From NCBI GenBank assembly GCA_964423785.1, contig CAYRGZ010000107.1, positions 1 to 9,748 on the forward strand: DNA of 9,748 bases, read 5' to 3'. The notes beneath the pieces are model-generated. The model was not told the DNA's origin, did not search any database, and saw nothing but the letters and a program-made list of their open reading frames with translations. The DNA is from S012-135 sp964423785. GTDB lineage: Bacteria > Desulfobacterota > Desulfobulbia > Desulfobulbales > S012-135. How positions within the stretch are numbered: position 1 is the first letter of the stretch; each line of letters starts with the position of its first letter. A program made the translations under genes and the position numbers. Shown in pieces: positions 1-5,500 of the stretch.

Positions 1-67
1 CGGTATAACCGACAATGATCAGCAGCGCGAACCAGAAGGCCAGTATAATCTTCTTATGTATACTCAT
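1..67 (-). CDS. N-terminus of an unidentified membrane-anchored protein (partial)
   Basis: A minus-strand gene begins with ATG at 65-67 and leaves the window after 22 codons. The visible peptide starts MSIHKKIILAFW and continues into a hydrophobic stretch (about residues 8-20). The short positively charged start followed by a hydrophobic run is typical of a signal anchor or uncleaved signal peptide, as in sensor kinases, chemoreceptors or other inner-membrane proteins. The start is supported by a strong Shine-Dalgarno sequence, GGAGG, at 76-80, eight bases upstream. It lies 296 bp beyond the end of the FAH-family gene on the same strand and has its own weak promoter candidate, so it is probably a separate transcription unit. 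The function cannot be told from this fragment. Confidence 0.6.
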   Translation of the reverse strand, partial: MSIHKKIILAFWFALLIIVGYT

Positions 68-363
68 GGAGATGTCCTCCGTCCGGTATGGTCGTGAAGA
101 TGCGCGTCTCCGCCGGGCTGACCGCAGGCGCTCTTCCTTGGAAACGGTCGTCGTGCCGATGCCGGCGGGGAGGATTTTCCCCGCGGGATCGGCGTGTATC
201 CTTAATGATACTGGGCAATGGGCTTTGGATACAAATTTTTCTTTGATAACTGCTCCGATAGGGCTGACGCGAGGGGCACAATTTCGCACCCCTTCACCCC
301 GTACGAGTTCACAGGGCACCGCATCTACTTTGTATCGGGAGTCCGGACAAAAAGCCGGGCGAG
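68..363. other. Intergenic leader region with hairpin
   Basis: No convincing gene is seen in these 296 bp between the end of the FAH-family gene and the truncated membrane-protein gene, both on the minus strand. The region holds a weak minus-strand promoter candidate near 205-234 and a GC-rich hairpin at 165-184 (GCGGGGA / TCCCCGC, six-base loop). It also holds a short inverted pair GTATCC (196-201) / GGATAC (227-232). No T-rich terminator follows the FAH-family stop codon. Confidence 0.5.
205..234 (-). promoter_or_regulatory. Weak promoter candidate for the gene at the left edge
   Basis: Read on the minus strand there is TTGTAT (229-234), an 18-base spacer, and TATCAT (205-210). Transcription would start near 198 and give a leader of about 130 nt before the ATG at 67. 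The hairpin at 165-184 would lie in that leader. The match is moderate and was found by eye only. Confidence 0.25.
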
Positions 364-1167
364 TCAGGCGGCGGTCACCGGGTTTTCCAAGGTGCCGATG
401 GGATCGATGGTGATGCGGACCGTGTCGCCGGGACGGAGCCAGCGCGGCGGAGTGCGGGCGAAGCCGACGCCGGCCGGCGTACCGGTCATGATGATCGTGC
501 CGGGCAGCAGGGTGGTATCGGTGGAGAGATACTCGATGAGGGTGGCGACGGAAAAGAGCATGTCGTGGGTTGAGCCGTCCTGCATGGTCTCGCCGGCCAC
601 TTGGCAGGTGATCCGCAGGTTTTGGGGGTCGGGGATCTCGTCGGCGGTGACCAGGGTCGGCCCCAGGGGGCAGAAGGTATCGAAGCTCTTGCTCCGCACC
701 CACTGGCCGCCGCCGGCCTCCTTCTGCCACCGTCGGGCGCTGACGTCGTTGCCGATAGTGTACCCGAAGACGTAATCGAGGGCGGCGGCCGCGGCAACGT
801 TCTTCGCCGGCCGGCCGATGACCACCACCAGCTCGGCCTCGTAATCGACCTGCGGCGGTTCCTGGCAGGAGGGCGGAATGACGATGGCCTCTCCCGGGCC
901 GATGACCGCGGCCGGGTTTTTCATGAACAGGATAGGGTAGGGAGGTGGCGGGGCGCCGAACTCGCCGGCGTGCTGCCGGTAGTTGAGGCCGATGCACAGG
1001 ATGGCGGCCGGATCGAGGGGCGCCAACAGCCGGTCGACCGGTACCCGGCTGCCGGTATCGTGCAAGGCGCCGAACAGCTCGCCCTCCAGCAGCACGGCGG
1101 AGCCGTCCCGGTAGTCGTGGCCGAGGCGGACGGCGCCCGTCGCATCGAGGAAGCGGACAATCTTCAT
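364..1167 (-). CDS. Fumarylacetoacetate hydrolase (FAH) family protein
   Basis: This 267-residue protein belongs to the FAH superfamily, whose members cleave or decarboxylate 2-oxo acids and related dicarbonyl compounds with a divalent metal. A short N-terminal domain (about 1-50) is followed by the catalytic fold. The motif GLNYRQHAGE (60-69) carries the likely catalytic His66 and Glu69. DYEAELVVVIG (108-118) supplies metal ligands Glu110 and Glu112, and IGNDVSAR (138-145) supplies Asp141. RSKSFDTFCPLGP (158-170) and TGTPAGVG (228-235) are family hallmarks. All key residues are present, so it should be active. The substrate cannot be read from sequence; a hydratase, acylpyruvase or oxaloacetate-decarboxylase role is possible. 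Its ATG overlaps the stop of the upstream small gene (ATGA, 1164-1167), which points to coupled translation as the last gene of the mtnP-apt run. Confidence 0.9.
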   Translation of the reverse strand: MKIVRFLDATGAVRLGHDYRDGSAVLLEGELFGALHDTGSRVPVDRLLAPLDPAAILCIGLNYRQHAGEFGAPPPPYPILFMKNPAAVIGPGEAIVIPPSCQEPPQVDYEAELVVVIGRPAKNVAAAAALDYVFGYTIGNDVSARRWQKEAGGGQWVRSKSFDTFCPLGPTLVTADEIPDPQNLRITCQVAGETMQDGSTHDMLFSVATLIEYLSTDTTLLPGTIIMTGTPAGVGFARTPPRWLRPGDTVRITIDPIGTLENPVTAA

Positions 1168-1598
1168 CGCTCGTCCCCGAGGGGACGTTCACCACGCAAC
1201 CGGCGGTCGAGTTCGGCGAACAGGTCCCGTTTTTTTCGGTCGCGTTCGGCGGCGATGGCGTCCACCTTGGCGGCCACGTCCTTTCTTTCGCGTTGGAACC
1301 GTTCCAACTCGCGCGCGAGGCCGCTCTCCGCCGCCTGGCGTTCGAGTTGTTCTATTTTCAGGTGGTCGGCGATGAACAACGTGGTGGTGAAGGGATCGTC
1401 CACCGGCTCGATGATGCCCCGGTCGGCCAGGCGCCGGCAGAGCAGCCGGCCCCATTCCAGCGTCCGGTCGAGGAACTCGCAGACCGCCTCCACGGTGGGC
1501 GGCCGGCCGTGCCGGTCGGCGAGCACCCGGATCGCCGCCACGAACAGGTGGGCTTCCTCATACGGGCTGGCGGCTGACATGGCGGATTGTTCTCCCAT
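1164..1598 (-). CDS. Uncharacterised small protein, possible winged-helix start and coiled-coil tail
   Basis: I do not recognise this 144-residue protein as a named family. Residues about 12-70 look like a compact helical domain with a winged-helix flavour: TVEAVCEFLD then TLEWGRLLCRRLADRGIIEP. Residues about 80-138 are very rich in Glu, Arg, Lys and Gln with spaced Leu and should form a long coiled coil. There is no signal peptide or membrane segment. The ATG at 1598 lies five bases past the apt stop codon, with a purine-rich GAGGGGGAG overlapping the apt end as ribosome binding site; an internal ATG at codon 7 is an alternative start. The end overlaps the FAH-family start by four bases. The tight packing shows it belongs to the salvage operon, but its role there (regulator or scaffold) is a guess. 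Confidence 0.8.
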   Translation of the reverse strand: MGEQSAMSAASPYEEAHLFVAAIRVLADRHGRPPTVEAVCEFLDRTLEWGRLLCRRLADRGIIEPVDDPFTTTLFIADHLKIEQLERQAAESGLARELERFQRERKDVAAKVDAIAAERDRKKRDLFAELDRRLRGERPLGDER

Positions 1599-1603
1599 GA
1601 ACG

Positions 1604-2137
1604 TTACTCCCCCTCGAACTCGGTGAGGGCGTAGATGGAGTATCCCTTGTCGCGCAGGAGTTTCTCGCCGCCCACGTCGGGCAGGTTGACGATGAAGGCC
1701 ATCTCGGTCACCGTGGCCCCCAGTTTCTCCACCAGGTTGGCGGCGGCCAGGGCGGTGCCGCCGGTGGCCAAAAGATCGTCCACCAGCAGGACCCGGTCAC
1801 CCTCGGCCAGGGCGTCCTTGTGCATTTCCATGGTATCGGTGCCGTATTCCAGCTCGTACTCCTGCTGGACCACGTCCGCCGGCAGCTTGCCGGCCTTGCG
1901 GATCGGCGCAAAACCCTTGCCCAGGGTGTAGGCCAGGGCGCCGCCCAGGATGAAACCGCGCGCCTCGATCCCGACGATGACGTCGAAGGGGAGGGCGCCG
2001 CCGATGTAGCGTTGGGTGAGACTGTCGATCACCAGCCGGAACCCTACCGGGTCTTTGATCAGGGTGGTGATATCGCGGAACATGATGCCCTTCTTGGGGT
2101 AGTCGGGCACGGTGCGGATCTTGGATTTGATCGGCAT
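1604..2137 (-). CDS. apt: Adenine phosphoribosyltransferase
   Basis: This cytosolic enzyme converts adenine and PRPP to AMP and pyrophosphate in one step of purine salvage. The 177-residue length is typical for bacterial Apt. The N-terminal segment VPDYPKKGIMFRDITTLIKD (10-29) is the Apt signature around the adenine pocket. GIEARGFILGGALAY (56-70) is the conserved loop before the flexible hood. RVLLVDDLLATGGT (115-128) is the PRPP-binding motif with its paired aspartates. All expected catalytic elements are present. The ATG at 2137 is preceded by GAGGAGG about 11 bases upstream. It lies 41 bp downstream of mtnP, whose product releases adenine, so the pair forms a direct two-step route from methylthioadenosine to AMP. 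Confidence 0.97.
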   Translation of the reverse strand: MPIKSKIRTVPDYPKKGIMFRDITTLIKDPVGFRLVIDSLTQRYIGGALPFDVIVGIEARGFILGGALAYTLGKGFAPIRKAGKLPADVVQQEYELEYGTDTMEMHKDALAEGDRVLLVDDLLATGGTALAAANLVEKLGATVTEMAFIVNLPDVGGEKLLRDKGYSIYALTEFEGE

Positions 2138-2178
2138 GGTGGTGCTCTCCTCCTCTCGATAGGTCGGTTATGTCGGCG

Positions 2179-2943
2179 TCAGGTGTTGCAGCCGTCGTCA
2201 TAATCGGCGATGGCCGGGATGACGGCGAGCAGCAGCTTCAGGACATTGGCCGCATTGGTGCACATGGTCTCGAGGATCATCTCCCAGGTGACCGACTCCT
2301 CGCCCTCGCGCCAACAGTCGTAATCGGTGGACATGGCGATGGCGGCGTAGTGCATCTTTTTTTCCCGGGCCAGGTTGACCTCGGGCACGGTGGACATGTT
2401 GATGACGTCGGCCCCCCAGGCGCGGAACATGTGGCTTTCCGCCCGGGTCGAGAAACGCGGTCCTTCGATGGTGATCACCGTCTTGCCGGTGTGGTGGGGA
2501 ATGTCCAGTTCCGTCGCCTTTTCCGCCAAGAGCCCGATGAGATTGGCGCAGAAGGGGTCGGCCATGGGGGTGTGGATCACCTCGCTGGTGTCGAAGAAGG
2601 TCAGTTCCCGCTTGCGGGTGAAGTCGATGAACTGATCGGGGAAGACGATGTGGCCGGGGGCGATCTCCTCCCGCAGGGAGCCCACCGCGGTGGTGGCGAG
2701 CACGTGGCTGCACCCTTGGGCGTGCAGGGCCCAGATGTTGGCCCGGAAGTTGACGCCGGAGGGATAGATGGAGTGGTCCTTGCCGTGCCGGGCGAGGATG
2801 ACCACCGGTACGCCATCGATCTCGCCGCAGGTCAGTGGCGAGGAGGGCGGACCGTAGGGGGTGGAGACGGTGATTTCCCGCGGATTCTTGAGCAGTTCCG
2901 GGTCGTCGAGGCCGGAACCGCCGATGATACCAATGGTCGCCAT
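2179..2943 (-). CDS. mtnP: S-methyl-5'-thioadenosine phosphorylase (purine nucleoside phosphorylase family)
   Basis: This enzyme cleaves 5'-methylthioadenosine, a by-product of polyamine and other S-adenosylmethionine-using reactions, with phosphate to adenine and 5-methylthioribose-1-phosphate. The 254 residues hold the full set of trimeric PNP/MTAP motifs. These are GIIGGSGLDD (5-14), ARHG (51-54) with HSIYPSGVNFRAN (57-69) for phosphate and ribose contacts, TTAVGSL (84-90), IEGPRFSTRAES (159-170), NMSTVPE (182-188) and STDYDCW (205-211). In the human enzyme the aspartates of the equivalent DYD contact the adenine amino group, where 6-oxopurine phosphorylases have Asn, so adenine-type substrates are expected. 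A methylthioinosine phosphorylase remains possible. The start is supported by GGGAGG five bases before the ATG. It is the first gene of the salvage run and is followed by apt. Confidence 0.92.
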   Translation of the reverse strand: MATIGIIGGSGLDDPELLKNPREITVSTPYGPPSSPLTCGEIDGVPVVILARHGKDHSIYPSGVNFRANIWALHAQGCSHVLATTAVGSLREEIAPGHIVFPDQFIDFTRKRELTFFDTSEVIHTPMADPFCANLIGLLAEKATELDIPHHTGKTVITIEGPRFSTRAESHMFRAWGADVINMSTVPEVNLAREKKMHYAAIAMSTDYDCWREGEESVTWEMILETMCTNAANVLKLLLAVIPAIADYDDGCNT

Positions 2944-2986
2944 GGCTACCTCCCGTGCTGTTGTTCTCGAACTCGAACGCCCTGTT

Positions 2987-3015
2987 TATCTACCACAGCC
3001 AATCGGCTGGCACAA
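2987..3015 (-). promoter_or_regulatory. Promoter candidate for the mtnP-apt operon
   Basis: On the minus strand TTGTGC (3010-3015) is followed after 17 bases by TAGATA (2987-2992). Transcription would start near 2980, giving a leader of about 36 nt. The spacer contains a small inverted repeat, CAGCC-AATC-GGCTG as written on the plus strand (2996-3009), which could serve as an operator. Each hexamer matches the consensus only in part. Confidence 0.3.
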
Positions 3016-3168
3016 AACGTTTTTGATGGAATCGGACGCTGCGCTCACCACCTCCTTCGAGTTCACGGTTTGTAACCATTTGAATTACCGTGTCTGGCCT
3101 GGACCGACGGCGCGTTGGCACCCCCAGGTCGGCTTTCGTCGACTGTCCGGGCAGGCGGGAGAAAAAGA

Positions 3169-3197
3169 TTGCCCCGCCGTCGCAGTGTGGGTATAAA
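3169..3197 (+). promoter_or_regulatory. Sigma-70-type promoter of the tatA pair
   Basis: TTGCCC (3169-3174), a 17-base spacer, and TATAAA (3192-3197) make the best plus-strand promoter match in the region. Transcription would start near 3204 and give a leader of about 80 nt before the first tatA ATG at 3285. That leader contains the hairpin at 3233-3261. Confidence 0.5.
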
Positions 3198-3232
3198 TTG
3201 GTATCGGCAAACGAGCTGTAACGACGGCAATG

Positions 3233-3261
3233 GTTGAAAAGCCGTGGACGGCTTTTTCAAC
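3233..3261 (+). terminator. Terminator-like hairpin in the tatA leader
   Basis: GTTGAAAAGCCG (3233-3244), a TGGA loop and CGGCTTTTTCAAC (3249-3261) form a stem of 12 pairs with one bulged T. The GCCG/CGGC core is followed directly by five T residues, the form of a short intrinsic terminator. The other strand also has four T residues after the core. It sits only 23 bp before the tatA start and downstream of the predicted promoter. It may attenuate tatA transcription, or it may be a copy of a scattered repeat. Confidence 0.5.
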
Positions 3262-3284
3262 GGACTGTTCACGAGGGGAACGCC

Positions 3285-3482
3285 ATGTTTGGATTGGGCA
3301 TGCCGGAGCTGATCATCATTCTGGTGATCATCGTCATCATCTTCGGGGCCGGCAAGTTGCCGGAACTGGGGGCCGGCCTCGGCAAGGGGATCAAGAATTT
3401 CAAGAAGGCGACCCGCGAGGACGACGGGGAGCCGAAGCAGCTCGACGACGACAAGGGGTCCGACGACAAGGGTGGTGCATAG
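3285..3482 (+). CDS. tatA: Twin-arginine translocase subunit TatA (first copy)
   Basis: TatA forms the size-adaptable part of the twin-arginine translocon, which carries folded proteins across the inner membrane. The 65-residue product has the standard plan: a short N-terminus MFGLGMPEL, one transmembrane helix (about 9-20), the FG hinge, and an amphipathic helix KLPELGAGLGKGIKNFKKA (24-42). The tail is very acidic, rich in Asp and Lys. Glu8 occupies the position where E. coli TatA has Gln and TatB has Glu; the FG hinge, rather than TatB's GP, still makes this a TatA/E type. The ATG at 3285 is chosen because the family N-terminus begins there and GAGGGG lies at 3273-3278; an in-frame ATG at 3234 would fall inside the leader hairpin. 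The second tatA follows after 43 bp. Confidence 0.93.
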   Translation: MFGLGMPELIIILVIIVIIFGAGKLPELGAGLGKGIKNFKKATREDDGEPKQLDDDKGSDDKGGA

Positions 3483-3525
3483 CCCGGTTGTGACCCGCTG
3501 CAGCCTACCAACGGAGGAGTAACAG

Positions 3526-3738
3526 ATGTTTGGATTGGGAACCCCGGAACTGCTCGTCATTCTCACCATCGCCTTTCTCATCTTCGGCGGCAAGAAGCTG
3601 CCGGAGATCGGCGCCGGTCTCGGCAAGGGCATCGCCTCGTTCAAACGGGGCCTGCGCGACGCCGACGATCAGGCCCGGGAACTGGCCGACGAGCCCAAGG
3701 CGCCGGCCGAGATCGAAGGGGCCAGCAAGAACGCCTAA
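3526..3738 (+). CDS. tatA: Twin-arginine translocase subunit TatA (second copy)
   Basis: This is a 70-residue TatA paralogue with the same plan as its upstream neighbour: MFGLGTPEL start, transmembrane helix (about 9-20), FG hinge and amphipathic helix KLPEIGAGLGKGIASFKRG (24-42). The tail differs completely, with alternating acidic and Ala-rich stretches. The start is firm, with GGAGGAG at 3513-3519, six bases before the ATG. The two copies are probably one transcript made by tandem duplication. No tatB or tatC is present in this window, so the translocon core must be encoded elsewhere. One copy may supply the TatB-like function, as in minimal TatAC systems, but that is inference. Confidence 0.93.
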   Translation: MFGLGTPELLVILTIAFLIFGGKKLPEIGAGLGKGIASFKRGLRDADDQARELADEPKAPAEIEGASKNA

Positions 3739-3764
3739 TTACCAGCGGGCCGGTAACTGATCAC

Positions 3765-3925
3765 GGGGCACCCCTCGCGTATGCTGGAGTCGCGGCCTTG
3801 CAGGCCGGGTATGGGGTTACAGGGTGCCCCAGATGCAAGGAAGAAGCCCGCGCAGCGTACTGGAAGCTACGTAAGCGGGCTGATGACGCCGCAGATGGGG
3901 TGCCCTGTGACCCCATACGCGGGCC
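3765..3925 (+). repeat. Compound inverted repeat, REP/MITE-like or structured RNA
   Basis: The outer stem pairs 3809-3830 with 3897-3918 over 22 consecutive positions: 19 Watson-Crick and three G-U if read as plus-strand RNA. A GGCC/GGCC pair (3803-3806 with 3922-3925) extends it past a small internal loop. Inside, AGCCCGC (3845-3851) pairs with GCGGGCT (3875-3881) and CGTA (3856-3859) with TACG (3868-3871), on almost the same axis of symmetry. A third copy of the stem base, GGGGCACCC at 3765-3773, pairs perfectly with 3822-3830 and would compete with the main stem. A separate hairpin CGGCCT-TGC-AGGCCG sits at 3793-3807. A non-autonomous repeat element, a transcript-end structure or a small RNA are all possible. 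I do not recognise it as a named family. Confidence 0.65.
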
Positions 3926-3932
3926 GTCGTGG

Positions 3933-3972
3933 CACGAAGGGGGAGACACCAATCGTTGTCTCCCCCTTCGTG
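3933..3972. terminator. Perfect 16-bp hairpin between convergent genes
   Basis: CACGAAGGGGGAGACA (3933-3948), an eight-base loop (3949-3956) and TGTCTCCCCCTTCGTG (3957-3972) form an uninterrupted stem. It begins 20 bp beyond the aldolase stop codon and lies 194 bp after the second tatA. Neither strand has a T-tract after the stem, so it is not a classical intrinsic terminator. It may be a Rho-assisted or bidirectional transcript end, or a 3' stabiliser. Confidence 0.6.
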
Positions 3973-3991
3973 AATCGGCTCCGCTTTCGTC

Positions 3992-5275
3992 TCAGTCGTC
4001 GAAATCGCCCGCCGGCCCCTTGTCCGAGGTCAGGGTGGCAGCCCGGGCGGTGATCTTTTCCGGCGTCCACTCGGCCGGATCCTCGATGCGGCTCGCCTTG
4101 GGGCCGAGGTCGTGAGAACCGGCCTGCAGGATGGCCTCCACCGCCAGGGGCGCGGTATCGCCGGCGCTCATCACCTCGGTCAGCATCCAGTAGACGAAAT
4201 CCTCCACTCGTTGGACCATCCGTTCCCGGATCGGTGCGGCCTGCGCGTGCAGGCGGTTCTCGAACACCAGGTTCAGCTTCTTGTAGTTGCCGCCCTTCCA
4301 GCCCTGGGCGGTGGCGTATTCCACCATTTCCTGCCACACTTCATCCGATACCCCGGCGTCGGGCAGTTTCTTGAAGTTGCCGTTTTCGTCGAGCAGGGCA
4401 TTGCCGTAGTCGTTCACCTCCACGCCCCAGGAGAGCATCTGCAGGGCCGTGGCCACGTTGGCCTTGGTGGTCCGGGTTCGCTGGGCGATCTGGCGCAGCC
4501 GCTCGGAGCTGTTGCCCGAGGTGCCGTGCTGGGCGCCGGAGATCTTGTAGGGCGCCAGGGCCTCGTGGATGTCGGCGGTGAGATCCACCTGGATGCCCTG
4601 GTCACTGGCCTCGATGCCGTGGGTGGTGCCGTTGTTGAGGGCGATCCAGTCCGGGAAGATGCCGTGGGCGTTGAGCCCCTGGATGAGGAAGAGGGCATCC
4701 TCCACGGTGGACAACCCTTCGTTGCCCTTGATCTCTCCGACCTCGGTTTCCAGCCCGGCCCAGGAGGGCACCAGTGGCGCCAGCTCGATGTTGGCCATCA
4801 GGTTTTTGTCGTCGGGTAAGTGGGAGGCGTCGATGGCGATGGATGTGATGCCGGCATCGAACATCGACGGGATCTCCACCTTGGCGGTGGCGATGTCGGC
4901 GTCCTTCTTGATGCCGTAATGGTCGGCGTGGATGGCCACCGGCACGGTGATGCCCAGTTCGTTGCAGACCGCGTCCACCTGGCGGGCGATGTTCCAGTAG
5001 TTGACCGCGCAGTAGGCGTTGACACCGCCCTCCGACTTGGCGATCTCGATGATGATGGCGGCGTTGGCCCGTTGGGCGGCCCGCAAGGCGCCGCGGATGA
5101 CGAAGTGGTTGCGGCCGTTGGCCGCCATGGTCATTGCCTTACCTTTTGCCATGAGTGCCCGGTCGATCACCTTGCCGCTGACGATGAGGGCTCGGGAATT
5201 GGGGAAGAGTTTCTTGATGTTCGGCGGCCTGCCGATCTCCAGAGCCCGGTTGAAGTCTGCCTTGGCAATCGTCAT
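3992..5275 (-). CDS. fba: Class II fructose-bisphosphate aldolase, divergent long form
   Basis: Class II aldolases reversibly join dihydroxyacetone phosphate and glyceraldehyde-3-phosphate to fructose-1,6-bisphosphate with a zinc ion, in glycolysis and gluconeogenesis. The 427-residue protein is longer than the usual 290-360. HADHYGIKKD (116-125) fits the conserved Asp/His pair (Asp118 proton shuttle, His119 zinc). EVGEIKGNEG (178-187) gives the Glu181 region, THG (218-220) His219, and AQHGTSG (248-254) His250 in place of the usual HGGSG. The roughly 150-residue C-terminal part beyond this is extra. The family is clear, but specificity for fructose rather than another sugar bisphosphate is inferred. 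The reading frame stays open upstream, but ATG at 5275 is chosen because AAGGAGGT lies a few bases before it and the promoter at 5336-5365 lies upstream. It stands alone, divergent from the dGTPase-like gene. Confidence 0.88.
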   Translation of the reverse strand: MTIAKADFNRALEIGRPPNIKKLFPNSRALIVSGKVIDRALMAKGKAMTMAANGRNHFVIRGALRAAQRANAAIIIEIAKSEGGVNAYCAVNYWNIARQVDAVCNELGITVPVAIHADHYGIKKDADIATAKVEIPSMFDAGITSIAIDASHLPDDKNLMANIELAPLVPSWAGLETEVGEIKGNEGLSTVEDALFLIQGLNAHGIFPDWIALNNGTTHGIEASDQGIQVDLTADIHEALAPYKISGAQHGTSGNSSERLRQIAQRTRTTKANVATALQMLSWGVEVNDYGNALLDENGNFKKLPDAGVSDEVWQEMVEYATAQGWKGGNYKKLNLVFENRLHAQAAPIRERMVQRVEDFVYWMLTEVMSAGDTAPLAVEAILQAGSHDLGPKASRIEDPAEWTPEKITARAATLTSDKGPAGDFDD

Positions 5276-5335
5276 GGATGGACCTCCTTGTGGTTTGTTG
5301 GCAATGACGAGTGACGGATCGTGTGCATTGGCAAG

Positions 5336-5365
5336 ATAATACTGACAAATATGGGCGGGGTGCAA
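5336..5365 (-). promoter_or_regulatory. Promoter of the aldolase gene
   Basis: On the minus strand TTGCAC (5360-5365) and TATTAT (5336-5341) are separated by 18 bases. Transcription would begin near 5329, giving a leader of about 54 nt that ends in a strong Shine-Dalgarno sequence. This position also argues against the longer upstream start for the aldolase. Confidence 0.5.
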
Positions 5366-5412
5366 GGATTTCTTGCCGGGCGACGGGCAGGCGGAACCGC
5401 TAGGTTTTGCCC

Positions 5413-5440
5413 TGGAAATTTCATCGGTATCTTGTATGAT
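5413..5440 (+). promoter_or_regulatory. Weak promoter candidate for the dGTPase-CLC-mazG run
   Basis: TGGAAA (5413-5418), a 16-base spacer and TATGAT (5435-5440) could start a transcript near 5447, about 54 nt before the chosen GTG start at 5501. The -10 match is good (5 of 6) and the -35 is poor. Confidence 0.35.
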
Positions 5441-5500
5441 ATACCGTTTCATTCGTTGGAGACGGGGAGCGAGGAACACGGAATACGCCTGGGAACGAAC

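Larger units (their letters stand above)
2944..3284. other. Divergent control region between mtnP and the first tatA
   Basis: No gene is supported in these 341 bp. The stretch is locally richer in A and T than its surroundings. It contains promoter candidates in both directions (2987-3015 minus, 3169-3197 plus), an inverted repeat CACGGT/ACCGTG at 3064-3092, and the terminator-like hairpin of the tatA leader at 3233-3261. Confidence 0.6.
3739..3991. other. Convergent spacer filled with inverted repeats
   Basis: This 253-bp stretch lies between the second tatA (plus) and the aldolase gene (minus), which converge. I see no supportable gene. Nearly all of it is taken up by the small hairpin at 3793-3807, the compound inverted repeat at 3803-3925 and the perfect hairpin at 3933-3972, described separately. 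A weak TTACC/GGTAA pair (3739-3756) directly after the tatA stop may be a minor hairpin. Confidence 0.6.

Noticed and set aside
68..200. Riboswitch (cyclic-di-GMP or fluoride type) in the leader of the left-edge gene
   Set aside because: The conserved bases of these classes are not found; only a simple hairpin is visible.
3831..3896. Integron attC site or retron RNA in the compound repeat
   Set aside because: No GTTRRRY/RYYYAAC core sites, no integrase and no reverse transcriptase gene nearby.
3798..4115. Short plus-strand frame across the compound repeat encoding a Cys-, Trp- and Arg-containing peptide
   Set aside because: No ribosome binding site, it runs into the 3' end of the aldolase gene on the other strand, and the DNA is better explained by inverted repeats.
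5276..5479. Longer N-terminus for the aldolase
   Set aside because: The extension would cross the promoter at 5336-5365 and lacks a ribosome binding site, while ATG at 5275 has a strong one.
5321..5500. 60-residue N-terminal extension of the dGTPase-like protein from ATG at 5321
   Set aside because: It would cover both divergent promoter candidates, and the extension shows no family similarity.
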